Source of the DNA: Chitinophagaceae bacterium
GTDB taxonomy: Bacteria > Bacteroidota > Bacteroidia > Chitinophagales > Chitinophagaceae
NCBI GenBank assembly: GCA_016713085.1
Contig: JADJPV010000006.1
Coordinates: forward strand, 186,001 to 250,000
DNA length: 64,000 bases
Reading direction: 5' to 3'
Part shown: positions 25,939 to 36,490 of the stretch, one piece after another
How positions within the stretch are numbered: position 1 is the stretch's first letter
Layout: every line of letters starts with the position of its first letter
The notes under the pieces: generated by a model
The model's database searches: none
What the model saw: only the letters and a program-made list of their open reading frames with translations
Told to the model about the DNA's origin: nothing
Position numbers and translations under genes: made by a program

Positions 25939-27098
25939 TTACCTGTATAGTTTTTCATTTTTTACATCTTTTTCAAACAAGGTGCTGTTCAATTGATAAA
26001 ACTCAACAAAGTCATTTGCTGAAAGCTGCCCTTTAATGGTGCATAATAATGCATCCGTTTAGTACTCTCCTGGTAACCATGATTGCGCCATACCAATACA
26101 TAGGAAATTTTATTATCACCTATTGCTTTGAGCAAGGTTTCAGTCCACCATTTTTCATTGGGAACAGATTCAAATCCAGTTTCTGCCAATGCAAACAGTT
26201 TATTTTTCTCTGCAGCAATTTGTCCAACCATGTTTAACCGTGAATTTGTATTCTTTATAAACCCTTCATTTTTCTTTGGGTCTCCACTTTGATAAGTATC
26301 AAAACTTACCATATCCACCACATCATCGCCCGGGTATCTTTCTAAAAATTCTTCCTTTGTTTTAAAGTCGCCGCCTGTATTATATACCCATAAAATATTG
26401 TGCAGTTTTTTTTGTGTATGCAGGTAATCAAACGTGAAACGCCAGAGAGATTTATAATCTGAAACGCTGCAATTGTTTCTGCCCCACCAAAACCAACTAC
26501 CGGTGTGTTCATGAAAAGGACGGAATAAAACAGGTATCATTTCTCCTTTGCTGCCTTTCAATGCTCCAAAAAAAGAAGCAACCTTATCGAGCCATTGTTT
26601 ATATAATTCATGATTAGCACCTCCCGGTATAATTGATGCAACTGTACCATTTGTTGTATCCCATGCACTGATCCCCTTTCCAAACGGGCTGTACATATGC
26701 CAGCTGATAGTTATTACTCCTCCTCTTGCATAACCATCTTTGATGAACTGCTGCATCTGATCAAAAGGCACAGCATCCAGGTTTTTAGTTTGGTCAAGTT
26801 CCAATCCGCCCAGTTCCCATCCATATACTGCCGGGTAATCACCTGCAACATCTTTTATATCACTTCTTCCTGCTGAGCCTGTCGAAGCATCATATTTCCA
26901 GTTAACACCATAAGCCAAATCATCCTGGTGGCCAAACATGACCCCTTTAGATGATAATTTCTTTAAATTATTATACAGACTTACGGTTTCCTTTGTTGCC
27001 TTTTTATCTGTTGGTAATTCCTGCTGTGCTTTTGCCTTGCAGGCAAACAGAAAGAAAACGGAAATAAAAACAATGATATGCTGGCTGTTGTATTTCAT
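25939..27098 (-). CDS. GH26 endo-beta-1,4-mannanase lipoprotein (second copy, C-terminus frameshifted)
   Basis: Lipobox FLFACKAKA near residue 20 predicts an outer-membrane lipoprotein. GH26 landmarks: VMFGHQDDLAYG, the acid/base in FRPFHEHTGSWFWWG, ERYPGDDVVDM and the nucleophile in ALAETGFES. The natural C-terminus (NSTLFEKDVKNEKLYR) is recovered after adding one base to the A3 run at 26022-26024, giving 386 residues. Without repair the frame ends near 25989. Between WKYD and GRSD it carries ASTGSA, encoded by an interspersed repeat (26871-26891). As a surface enzyme it would create oligosaccharides for SusCD. It overlaps the GH5_7-like gene by 4 bases. Confidence 0.9.
26871..26891. repeat. 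Interspersed repeat inside the GH26 gene
   Basis: TGCTGAGCCTGTCGAAGCATC corresponds to the GCTTCGACAGGCTCAGCA repeat common in Bacteroidota genomes. On the minus strand it is read in frame as ASTGSA within the GH26 mannanase. Confidence 0.6.
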
Positions 27099-28381
27099 TT
27101 GAGTGCACTTAATTTTTTTGTAAAAGAACTGACTACTTTCCAGGTACTGATATCTGCATCGAACACAGAATTTAATCCCTGTTCTTCAACCGGAGGATCG
27201 CCCAGTACATCATCCCCTTTTTTCCAGAGTAGCTGTTTGTAAGAAGGACGGCCACTTCCGCTGAATGTCCAGAAATTTGCTCCTGCAATTACACCACTCT
27301 GTTGTGCATCTTTCAGCAACTGATTAAATATAGAAGTATAATACCTGTCTCTGAAAGAAGTAGATGCAGATAATAAAAAGAATGACCATTCCTGGGCAAA
27401 CCAAATTCCTCAACCACTAAAGGTTTGCTGATCTGTTTAGCAACAGCTGCATGTTTTTGTAATATAGTCTGTTGTTTTTTCACTACTTCATCAAAACTTT
27501 TCCAATAGCAGTGTCTGTAAACCATCCCCAGTTTTTGGGCCAAATATGGATGGTTGCATAATCAATATTTTTATCTGCATGGATCGCTTCAAACACATCC
27601 ATATTCTCACTGCCCATTTCACCTTCGCTGCCAATGGTAATTAAATGATGCTGATCCATTGACCTGATGTATGCAGCTGTATGACTGATAAAATTTTTAT
27701 ACGCATCAATTGCTGCCGGGCGCATGGGTCTTGGTTCATTGGCAATTTCCCATGCCATGATGGAAGGATCGTCAGTATATTTTTTCTTAGTGATTGTGTT
27801 GATTCTTTGTACAATCAATTTTACCTGTTGTTCATATTGCAGCATACAGTTTGAACAATTATAAAACTGACTCACATAATCCCTCATTTCACCCCAGCTT
27901 AGTTTACGCTGCAGTACAGAATCAGCAATCAATCCATTCCAGTTAAGGTATTGTAAAAAGCCCCCGCTCCATTCCCAGTTGTTACTGAAAAAGATAACGG
28001 CTTTCATTTTTCGTTTTTCTATTTCAGTAAGTAAAAAATCAAGCCCTTTTAACTGATCAGTACTGAATACACCGGCCTTTGTTTGCAAAGCAGGCTCAAC
28101 TCTCGGAACACCATTAATCTGTCCTTTGCCTTCAGCACCGGCCATTACACGGAGATTGTTAACCCCTTTGCTTTTCAAAAAATCAAGTTCTTTTCTTATG
28201 CGTTCTTTTCCTTTTGCATCATTTGCCACTAAACCTCCATACCAGTAATTGACCCCGATATAATAATAGGGCTTATTGTCAATAAAAAACTGTTGTTGTC
28301 TGCGTTGCACAAAGGATTGGGCATGTAAAGTATCATGCAGTAAGAACGCCAATAAAAGAGCATAGTAACAACAATCTTCAT
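27095..28381 (-). CDS. GH5 subfamily 7-like beta-mannanase (three frameshifts as read)
   Basis: After repair the protein is 429 residues: signal peptide MKIVVTMLFLLAFLLHDTLHAQ, YYIGVNYWYGGL, NNLRVMAGAEGKG, IMAWEIANEPRPM (acid/base), IDYATIHIWPKNWGWF and KPLVVEEFGLPRNG (nucleophile), ending with ANFWTFSGSGRP. The E/AEGKGQ and HIWPKNW segments are typical of GH5_7 mannanases. Frame breaks are each one base short: A4 at 28354-28357 (signal peptide), T4 at 27498-27501 and A5 at 27375-27379. Without them only pieces are readable. It should cut the mannan backbone. It follows the binding-protein gene after a 450-base gap and overlaps GH26 by 4 bases. Confidence 0.85.
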
Positions 28382-28433
28382 TTCATATAACTTTTACATG
28401 GATTTAGGTCATCTTTGAAAATCCGGGTACGTT

Positions 28434-28652
28434 TTAAAAAACCGGTTCAGAATCGATGCTGAAATGAACCAGTTCATGAATGGGTTTCTGGAAACCCCAA
28501 GTAAGCATAGTACTGTAAAAATTACTGAGTGTTTCTATTTCAGGAGCCTGTTGCATTGAGCGTTTCTTTTGCTGCCTATATTTTATCACCGGGTCATTCA
28601 TTTGATTGTTGGAACAGTAAAGGGTTTCACAATACAAATGCCTGTAAGCCAC
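28434..28652 (-). pseudogene. Remnant of a sodium/solute symporter C-terminus
   Basis: A 72-residue frame whose last third, FYSTMLTWGFQKPIHELV, matches 14 of 18 residues of the C-terminal tail of the intact symporter at 24018-25847 (FYSTVRPWGFWKPIHELV). The DNA is also similar (for example around 28470-28545 versus 24240-24300). No membrane helices precede it. It is best explained as the leftover tail of a second, deleted symporter copy at the same operon position, same strand. Confidence 0.8.
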
Positions 28653-28701
28653 AAGTGAAGAGAAAATAGCTTTTAAAGGAACATATTAACATAATAGCTA
28701 A

Positions 28702-28753
28702 AAAAAACCTGTTTAACTCTTCAGCAATCCGGGTGGCGTTAAACAGGTTTTTT
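28702..28753 (-). terminator. Terminator hairpin after the SusCD/SGBP block
   Basis: AAAAAACCTGTTTAAC (28702-28717) pairs exactly with 28738-28753 (16 bp, 20-base loop). On the minus strand the A arm becomes a U tail, as for an intrinsic terminator. It lies between the glycan-binding protein gene and the enzyme genes, so it may let susC, susD and SGBP be expressed at higher level than the rest. Confidence 0.75.
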
Positions 28754-28833
28754 GCAGAAATAGAAAGAAGCACGCAGGATCTTATCTGATTTATCCGTAA
28801 GATTTCATCGAAATAATTAACGATTTCAAATTT

Positions 28834-30053
28834 CTATTTAACCAAAACTACATCATCAAAATATAATTTTTCATCGCCTGAATCCGGTCCTTTAATGAAA
28901 AACCCTAATTGCTGCAGTGTACCGCCTGTACTCCAAAAACTAATTGAACTGATGGGAATTTTAAAATAAGTCCAGACACCCGGTGGTACTGTAATTGGAT
29001 TAGACCCATTTTGCCCATATCCAAGTGATGAAGTGTTGGTTTGAATATTAACCGTTTGAGATGCAGCTCCACCATATACCCAAAAACTAAATACTTATAA
29101 GATGCATCATATGGCAAACTTGGATACCAATTTTGAAAACCTTCAATTTTCCAACCGCTCTTCGGAAAAACTCCCATAAAAGAAGCTGAACCTGTTTTAA
29201 AAATAGTTGTTGATATACCTGCCAGCCCTGACCACGAACCATTTTCCCAGCTATTTTGATACCCATCTGTGAAAATCTGGTAAGCATTATCAAGATTAAC
29301 TAATTCCTGTGCTGCATTTAGTGTTGTAGCTGTACCCGCTGAAGTATAGTTAAACTGTAAAATTCCTCTTGTAATGGTTGTTGTAGGGAATTGAAGCACT
29401 AATACAGAATCGTTTTTACTAATAATACTTGTAGTGGCAGTTCCCGGAGATGATCCTAAAAGATTTACTCCTGTTACTGATGCAAATCCTACACCACTTA
29501 ATGTAATTTGTGAACCTGCATAAAAATCGTAATTGGAATAAGAAGATACTGTTGGCGGTGGTGCTATAATAGTAAACTTATAAGTTGCTTTACCATAAAG
29601 AGTGGTAACCACAAGGCTATCTTTTGCACTAGGCCCATAATATGGTGTTTTTGATGGCACTTGAACAACTATTGAATTATCAGTTAATAGAGCACGGTTA
29701 AAATATGCTGAATACCCGTTAAATGTTATGCTTGTTACACTTCCCAGGTTAGTCCCGCTGATTAAATAATAATTACCAAGATTGCCAGCAGTAGTAGTGG
29801 AATCAAAAGCATTTATCCGGTTTTGCTTTTGTTTAAGTGTTTTGACAACATTACCTCCTGCATCATAAGATATTATTGTGTCATACGTTGTTGTAGTATC
29901 TGTTTTGCTCCACGTATGAACAGAGGCAATAGTGGGCGTGCCAGTTCCCGGATCAAAGCCAAGGCTGTTATATTTTTTGCAGGATCCCATAAATACCAAC
30001 CCAATTAATATGGCTATCCAGTAATTTTTTTTAGAATTTAGTATATTATTCAT
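28834..30053 (-). CDS. Surface glycan-binding lipoprotein with TIG/IPT repeats (C-terminus frameshifted)
   Basis: Lipobox VFMGSCKKY near residue 25, then two TIG/IPT immunoglobulin-like repeats (NYYLISGTNLGSVTSITFNG, 91-110, and YAGSQITLSGVGFASVTGV), and a C-terminal beta-sandwich likely to bind glycan (SWENGSWSGLAG, FQNWYPSLPYD). One base is missing in the A5 run at 29082-29086; repair restores VWTYFKIPIS and a tail ending DDVVLVK, 406 residues. Directly after susD, this is the position and architecture of SGBP-B proteins, which capture polysaccharide at the cell surface. The ligand, mannan or xyloglucan, is inferred from the operon. Confidence 0.85.
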
Positions 30054-30070
30054 ATAATTTATTTGATAAT

Positions 30071-31767
30071 TTAAAATTTATATGGTACAGGGGCTCCTAA
30101 TAAAGCAGGGTCAGCAGAAGCTTCTGTAGCCGGATAAGGCAACAGGAATTTTGAATCATTTAAAGTAAAACTGCGACCGGAACCATAGCCGGTTATTTCA
30201 CCTGTGGTGCTATTTATATTTACAGTGCGTCTATCTTGACCGTTAATGATTTTTATTGCAACAGGGTGATGACCAGAAACAGGACTATTACCTGTATTAA
30301 CGTTAGGCTGATAACCATCTATACGCTGTAAATCGTACCAATAATCTCCTTCAATGGCAAATTCTAACCTTCTTTCATTAAGTAATTGTTTGTAAGTAAA
30401 GCTGGTTAAAGCCGGTAAACCTGCTCTTTGACGAACTTTATTTAAATAGCCCAAAGCAGTTGCATCGGTACAAACAGCATTGGTATCAATTCCCGTCCGG
30501 GTTGAACGCCTGCAATTTTACCCAAAATAGCTTCTGCAGCAATTAAATACATATCAGCGTATCGAAGAAGATAAGTATTATTTGAAGTTGCCTGAAATGC
30601 AGTTAATCCGTTGTTATCATCGGGTGTTCCTACCACATACTTTTTCATTCCGGCTCCAGTTCCCTGAGCATTAACTGCTTTATAGAGTTTGCCCCCAACT
30701 GTGGTATCAATTCGTGCAATATAGTATCCCCCGTCTTTTTTATGCAGTTCGGGGTAAAAATCATGATCTGTCATGATAGTACCATGGCGGCGAACAACAT
30801 CACCTGCATTTGCAAAAGCATTTTGCAAATCAAGGCTTGGCCCTAATTCGCCCCATCCATCGCCGGTACCGGTAATATCCGAATTAGGACAAATCACAGA
30901 TTGATGTTGGTTTCCAAATCCATAACCACCATTAGAAGTCCATTGCAAAGCAATCATTGATTCTTTACAATTGTTGCCGGCTAATTCAAACATCTGAACA
31001 TAACTGCCCGGAGCATCCAAACCTACCAAACCAAATTCGCCGCTGTTAATTACAATTTCTGCCTCAATTCTTGCACTATCATATTTCTGTTGATACAAAT
31101 AAACTTTTGCCAATAAACCAGAAGCGGAGGCACTGGATGCATGCCCTGTACTTGCTACTCCCGGTTTACAATTAGCTTTCGCAAACTGCAAATCCAATGC
31201 AATAAATTTATAAACATCGTTAACCGGATTAGTAGGTACTGAAGAGAAGGTACCAACAAAAGGAGCAGGGTCGGTAATGATAGGTACATTACCAAAAATA
31301 CGCACCAGATAAAAATAAGCTGCTGCTCTCATTAAATGAGCTTCTCCTAATGCGTTATTAACTACGCTTGCAGGTACAGCCGAAGCCGCACCAGGCAAAT
31401 TGTTGATTAACGCATTTGATTGTGCTATTACAGTATAAAGGGAGTTCCATGCACTGGAAACAGTTTGAGTGGCATTTCCTGCGCCAAAAGCGCCAAAAGC
31501 ATCAAATGAACCGTCAGTTCCTGCCCAACATATTGCATTACCACTTTGCAAATCACCCATGGCTAAAAGCGCCTTTCCATTAAGACCAAACCATGGCGCT
31601 GCATATAAAATGTTCGTACTAGATTGAACCTGATCAGTAGTTTGATAATAGGTACCTACTGTAGAAGCATTCTCAGGTGGGCGGTTAAAGAAATCTTTTT
31701 TACAACCTGTAGCTGCTATAACAGCCAAAATTCCCAACCCTGCTACATATTTTATTTTAGTTATCAT
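30071..31767 (-). CDS. SusD-family outer-membrane glycan-binding lipoprotein (one frameshift)
   Basis: Lipobox IAATGCKKD near residue 21. SusD/RagB fold: N-terminal TPR-like helices (AHLMRAAAYFYLVRIFGN) and the C-terminal LNERRLEFAIEGDYWYDLQR motif shared by the family. One base is missing at the C3 run 30492-30494; repair restores VCTDATALGYLNKVRQRAG and gives 565 residues. It forms the lid of the SusC transporter and binds oligosaccharides at the surface. It follows susC by 26 bases and precedes the SGBP gene. Confidence 0.93.
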
Positions 31768-31793
31768 TTTTATTTTTTTAATGGATGAAGCAA

Positions 31794-34700
31794 TTAAAAT
31801 TCAGCATTTAAACCAAATGTAATCACCCTTGGTGTTGGATATCTTCCATAATCTATATTTTGCAATATTGGGTTTTGATTTAATGAACCTACTTCAGGAT
31901 CTAACCCAGTATACTTGGTAAATACATGCAAATTTTGACCGCTGACATAAATTTTTAATTGATTCAATTTTGCTTTCTTTGCCCATTTTGCGGGTACAGT
32001 ATACCCCAAACGAACGTTTTGTATTCTTAAATAAGAAGCATCTTCAAGAAATCTGTCTGACATAACTAAGTTGTTATTCCCAAAACTTGCTCTTGGTGCA
32101 GGAATATTGGAGTTGGGATTAGATGGTGTCCAATAGTTAGCAGCATCAGCGTTTTGATTCATGTATAAGCCATACATACCCATAGCCTGAAAATTAAGAG
32201 CATTTAATATTTTTCCACCCTGCGAACCGGTTAAGAATATGGATAAATCAAAGTCTTTATAAGTAAAATTGTTACTTATACTGTAAGTAAAATTGGGGTT
32301 TGGACTACCTAAGGAGTATTGTTCGTTAGGTCCACCTTTGCCATCATTACCTTCATACATAATATCTCCATAATAAATAGTATTGGATAAAGACCTGTCA
32401 CTGCTCACCTGTTGAGGAGAACCAAGAACATTTTGAGGATTTGCCACTAAATAAGCTAACTGAGCCTGCGTTTTAATAATACCCGCAACTTTATACCCGT
32501 AAAATTCTCCTACAGATCCACCGGGTTGAGTTCTTGTAGCATAAATTTGAGGGCCAAAACCAGTAGATATAATACCGTTTAATTCAGGGAATCCGTTCAA
32601 TGAAATTACTTTATTCCTATAGTGAGAGAATACTACAGTTGTTGACCATGTAAAATCTTTTTAACAAAATTCCGGCTTGTAATATTAAATTCAAATCCTT
32701 TGTTTTCAATTTCACCCGCATTTACCCAAGGTGATTGCACAACCGCTACATTGGAGTATTCAGCTGTACCACCACCGAGGAAAGAAGGCAAAGGTTGCTG
32801 AAAAAGAAAATCCTTTGAAGTTTTCTTATAAATATCGAAAGAAGCGTCAATACGATTATGAAGTAAACTAAAATCCACACCTGCATTTTGCTGTATGGCT
32901 GTTTCCCAGGTAAGATCCGGGTTGCTGAAATTAGCAACTCTAAAACCCGTGCCTAATCCCGTAACTACAGGATTAATTGCCGAGCCATAACTATATTGTG
33001 GAATATTAGAATTACCAGTGGCGCCGTAGCCTAACCTGACTTTAAGATTACTCACCGTTTTGTTTATTTTATCCATAAACGGTTCATCTGATATTCGCCA
33101 TGAAACAGCGACACCGGGGAAATAACCAACCTGATGCCCTTCGGCAAAATTAGAGGAACGGTCACTACGGGCACTTGCAGTGATGCTGTATTTATTATTA
33201 AAAGTATAAATAGCACGTATTAAATACGATTCCATTGAAGTACTGCCTTTGGGTTCATTCAACGTATTGGAAGATTGCGTTCCTAAATTTAAAGTTTGAA
33301 TAGTATTACCTGCTGTAAATCCTTTGGTACTGGCAATAATTCCGCCATAATTAGATTGCCATACTTCACGACCTAACAATGCGGATACTACATGTTTACT
33401 CCCGAAAGTATGATTATAATTCAAATGCTCCAGCCAGTTCCAATAAGTACTATGATTATTATTTTCCTCCAAAACAGCTAATGTATTTGAAAAGGCAGGC
33501 GGGAAACCAGGAGCTCCATAAGCATAGGTCGGATTATATATTTTAGCCTGTCCCCAATTAAAATCTCCATCAATTTCGGAGTGCAACGTAAAATCTTTAA
33601 AGAGCTTGATATCGCCATAAATCCGGCCTTGTATATTGCTTCTTATCAAATAATTTGTAACGCTTAATGCCCGTTGAAGTGGATTTAACCCTCCCATTGC
33701 CTGGCCGCCTGCATCAATAGCAGGTCCTGCAAAACTTCCATCGGCATTATAAACAGCAACATCAGGAGCTTGCAAAAGAGCACTATAAATAATACCATAA
33801 TTGTTTCCCAATAGGGTATTGGCTTTGTTTTGATTGGCAGTAATGCTTACACCCGCTTTAAACCATTCTTTTACCTGTGAGTTAATTGATGTGTGTATTG
33901 AATAACGGTTAAAGTCAGAACCTATAATAGTACCATCCTGTTTAAAATAGCCACCGGAAATATAATAATCAGTTTTAGCATTTGCCCCTGAGATGGAAAG
34001 GGTATGACTGGTTTGGTTGGCTCTTCGAAATATTGCATCCTGCCAATTAGTACCTGTACCCAATTTGCCCGGATCAGCAAATTCTATCCGGCGGGTTGTG
34101 CCAAATAAATCGGCAAGATTATTTTCAAACCGGGCATATTGCGGGAGATCCATCATTTTCAAAAACTTTCCCTGCTCCTGAATCCCGTAATAAACATCAT
34201 AATTAATTTTTGCATCACCAACTTTCCCTTTCTTGGTAGTAATGATTACTACACCATTAGCACCGCGGCTGCCATAAATAGCAGTGGCAGAAGCATCTTT
34301 TAATACATCTATTGATGCAATATCATTTGGGTTTATGCTGGCGAGTACGCTGGGCTTTTGCTCTTGTGTAACAGGAGACAAACCGCCAAAAACTCCGTCA
34401 TTCGATGATGCCTGTGAAGGAGCATTACCATCAATGGCCACCCCGTCAATTACATACAAAGGTTCACTTCCACTAAAAGAAGTAATACCTCTGATACGTA
34501 CCGAAATGGCTGCTCCTGGTTGACCTGAGTTTGCAGTAACAGTTACACCGGCAGCTCTGCCTTGAAGCATTTGATCAACAGTTGGTTGAGGAATATTAGC
34601 CAGTTCTTTGGATGTGACGGATGAAACCGCACCATTCACATCCCCCCTTTTTTGAGTTCCATAGCCAATTACCACAACTTCACTAAGATTGGTGTCAGTT

Positions 34701-35002
34701 ACATTTAAAGTAACAAGAACCGTTGTTTTCCCTGTAGTAGATACCTCAATTGGTTTTGAGCCAACATAAGAAATTACCAAAATAGCAGTAGGTGATGAAA
34801 CATCAATCCTGAATGTTCCATTTGCATCAGTAATTGTTGCAATTTTTTCTCCTTTAATAGTTACAGTTGCGCTGGCAAGAGGAGTGCCTTTTTGATCAGA
34901 AACAACTCCGGTAAGAGTTCTTTTTTGCGCAAAAATGGTTAGAGAAGACAATAATAAAATAATGATCATAAAGATCGCATGGGAGGAGCTTGATTTTCTC
35001 AT
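31794..35002 (-). CDS. SusC-family TonB-dependent oligosaccharide transporter (one frameshift)
   Basis: I start at the ATG at 35000-35002 (MRKSSSSHA) because it gives a standard signal peptide ending TIFAQ; an ATG at 35023 adds seven residues. Domains: carboxypeptidase-like regulatory domain (about 25-105), plug domain with IGYGTQKRGDVNGAVSSV, GSRGANGVVIITTKKG, then the 22-strand barrel ending ITFGLNAEF. One base is missing in the T5 run at 32658-32662; repair restores VKKDFTWSTTVVFSHYRNK and gives 1069 residues. It imports oligosaccharides using TonB energy. First gene of the 31-kb operon. Confidence 0.94.
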
Positions 35003-35219
35003 ATAGCAAGAATATTTATCCAAAATTAGTTTTTTGAAGTAAACAGAACTAATACTATTATATCAAATAGTAGTACTTTATTGGTATACTGACGAAGATC
35101 ATTATCTGAAAGTATTGGTATTACTGAATATATTGCGTAATATGGTGTAACACAAAAAATAAATAAAATAATACTATTTTATCAGGCAATTGATAATTTT
35201 ACAACAAACAGAATTTCTC
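35003..35219. promoter_or_regulatory. Divergent regulatory region between susC and araC-type gene
   Basis: 217 bases, AT-rich. It contains an inverted repeat TACTATT-ATATCA-AATAGTA (35053-35072). Its left part recurs at 35170-35184 (14 of 15 bases: AATACTATT then A or T, then TATCA). A second direct repeat is TTGGTATACTGA (35081-35092) versus TTGGTATTACTGA (35115-35127). For susC, TAATTTTG (reverse complement of 35021-35028) fits the -7 consensus. Paired direct repeats are what an AraC dimer would bind, so this is the best operator candidate. Confidence 0.6.
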
Positions 35220-36101
35220 ATGCAACCGGTTATACTCAGAGAAATCACCCCTCTTACCAGTAGTGATTGCTTTACCATATTTACAAGAACTAAATCAGAA
35301 TTTGATTTTCCATTTCACAGTCACGAAGAATTAGAACTGAATTTTATACGAAATGCAAAAGGTGCCAAACGTGTGGTTGGTGATCATATTGGTGAAATTG
35401 ATGAGCTGGAACTTGTTTTGGTTGGATCGAACCTGCCACATGTTTGGGAATCACATAAATGTAAAAGCAAAGAAATAAAAGAGATCACCATTCAGTTTCA
35501 CAAAGACCTCTTCGATGAAAAATTTCTACGCCGCAACCAGATGAGTTTTATCCGCAACATGCTGGAGCTTTCTGCAAAAGGGATTTCCTTTTCCAAACAA
35601 ACCATTGAACAGATTACACCGAGATTGATTGCATTAAGTAAGAAACAGGGTTTCGATTCTGTGCTGGAATTACTTTCCATCCTGCATGATCTTTCCGTTT
35701 CAAGAAATATGCATACGCTGTCCGTTGCCACTTTCAATAATGCAGAAGTATCCTACAACAGCCGTCGTATAGAAAAAGCATTTGAATACATGAATCAGAA
35801 CTTTCAAAAAAATATTACGCTTAATGAAATTGCGAAGCTGGTGAATATGACAGAGGTTTCATTCAGCCGTTTCTTTAAAACCAGAACAGGCATTACATTT
35901 ATTGACAGCCTGCTTGAAATAAGATTGGGGCATGCATCAAGACTATTGATTGATACAACTCAGTCCGTTTCAGAAGTAGCTTATAACTGCGGCTTTAATA
36001 ATATATCCAACTTCAACCGTCTCTTCAAGAAAAAGAAAGATTGCACACCAAAAGAATTCAGGGAGAATTACAGTTTTTATGGAAGCAGAATATTTATTTA
36101 A
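35220..36101 (+). CDS. AraC-family transcriptional regulator of the mannan locus
   Basis: 293 residues from the ATG at 35220 (MQPVILREI); a TTG ten codons upstream is less likely. The N-terminal cupin-like sensing domain is marked by FDFPFHSHEELELNFI. The C-terminal pair of helix-turn-helix motifs reads NITLNEIAKLVNMTEVSFSRFFKTRTG and SVSEVAYNCGFNNISNFNRLFKK, with the CTPKEFRE end. It presumably senses a mono- or oligosaccharide released from the substrate and activates the divergent susC operon. No hybrid two-component regulator is found, so it is the only local candidate. Confidence 0.92.
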   Translation: MQPVILREITPLTSSDCFTIFTRTKSEFDFPFHSHEELELNFIRNAKGAKRVVGDHIGEIDELELVLVGSNLPHVWESHKCKSKEIKEITIQFHKDLFDEKFLRRNQMSFIRNMLELSAKGISFSKQTIEQITPRLIALSKKQGFDSVLELLSILHDLSVSRNMHTLSVATFNNAEVSYNSRRIEKAFEYMNQNFQKNITLNEIAKLVNMTEVSFSRFFKTRTGITFIDSLLEIRLGHASRLLIDTTQSVSEVAYNCGFNNISNFNRLFKKKKDCTPKEFRENYSFYGSRIFI

Positions 36102-36138
36102 CAGGGAACCTTCCCACTCTTTTATACATGCCCGTTTA

Positions 36139-36453
36139 TTAAGGCAAATAAAAAACTTCTTTCAGCGGAATGCTTACCGGTGAATTATCCGCATTGCTTT
36201 CCATCAGGTCTTTCATATAGGCCCACCACCTTTTCATCACCGGATGCGATGGTAAACTATCGAGCTTTACAGCATCCTCTATTTTCATTACACCAAAGAG
36301 AAAACTTGTTTCTTCGTCGAGGAAAATGCTGTACTCGCTGATGGTGGTTTGTTTCAGTAACTCCTGCAGGTCGGGCCATAAGGCATCATGTCTTTTTTTA
36401 TACTCTTCCTCTTTGCCTTTAAACAGTTTCATTTTAAATGCTACACGTTGCAT
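36139..36453 (-). CDS. rhaM: L-rhamnose mutarotase
   Basis: 104 residues, the exact family length. Key features: MQRVAFKMKLFKGKEEEYKKRHDALWPDL with the catalytic His near 22, SIFLDEETSFLFGVM, and WWAYMKDLM followed by SIPLKEVFYLP. It interconverts alpha- and beta-L-rhamnopyranose in the cytoplasm. It sits at the end of a rhamnogalacturonan operon, matching rhamnose released from the backbone. Convergent with the AraC gene. Confidence 0.93.
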   Translation of the reverse strand: MQRVAFKMKLFKGKEEEYKKRHDALWPDLQELLKQTTISEYSIFLDEETSFLFGVMKIEDAVKLDSLPSHPVMKRWWAYMKDLMESNADNSPVSIPLKEVFYLP

Positions 36454-36490
36454 ACAGATTATTTTAATAAATGAAAATCGTTTTACTCCT

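Noticed and set aside
36102..36138. Terminator between AraC and rhaM
   Set aside because: Only a GGGAA/TTCCC mini-stem is present, too weak to call.
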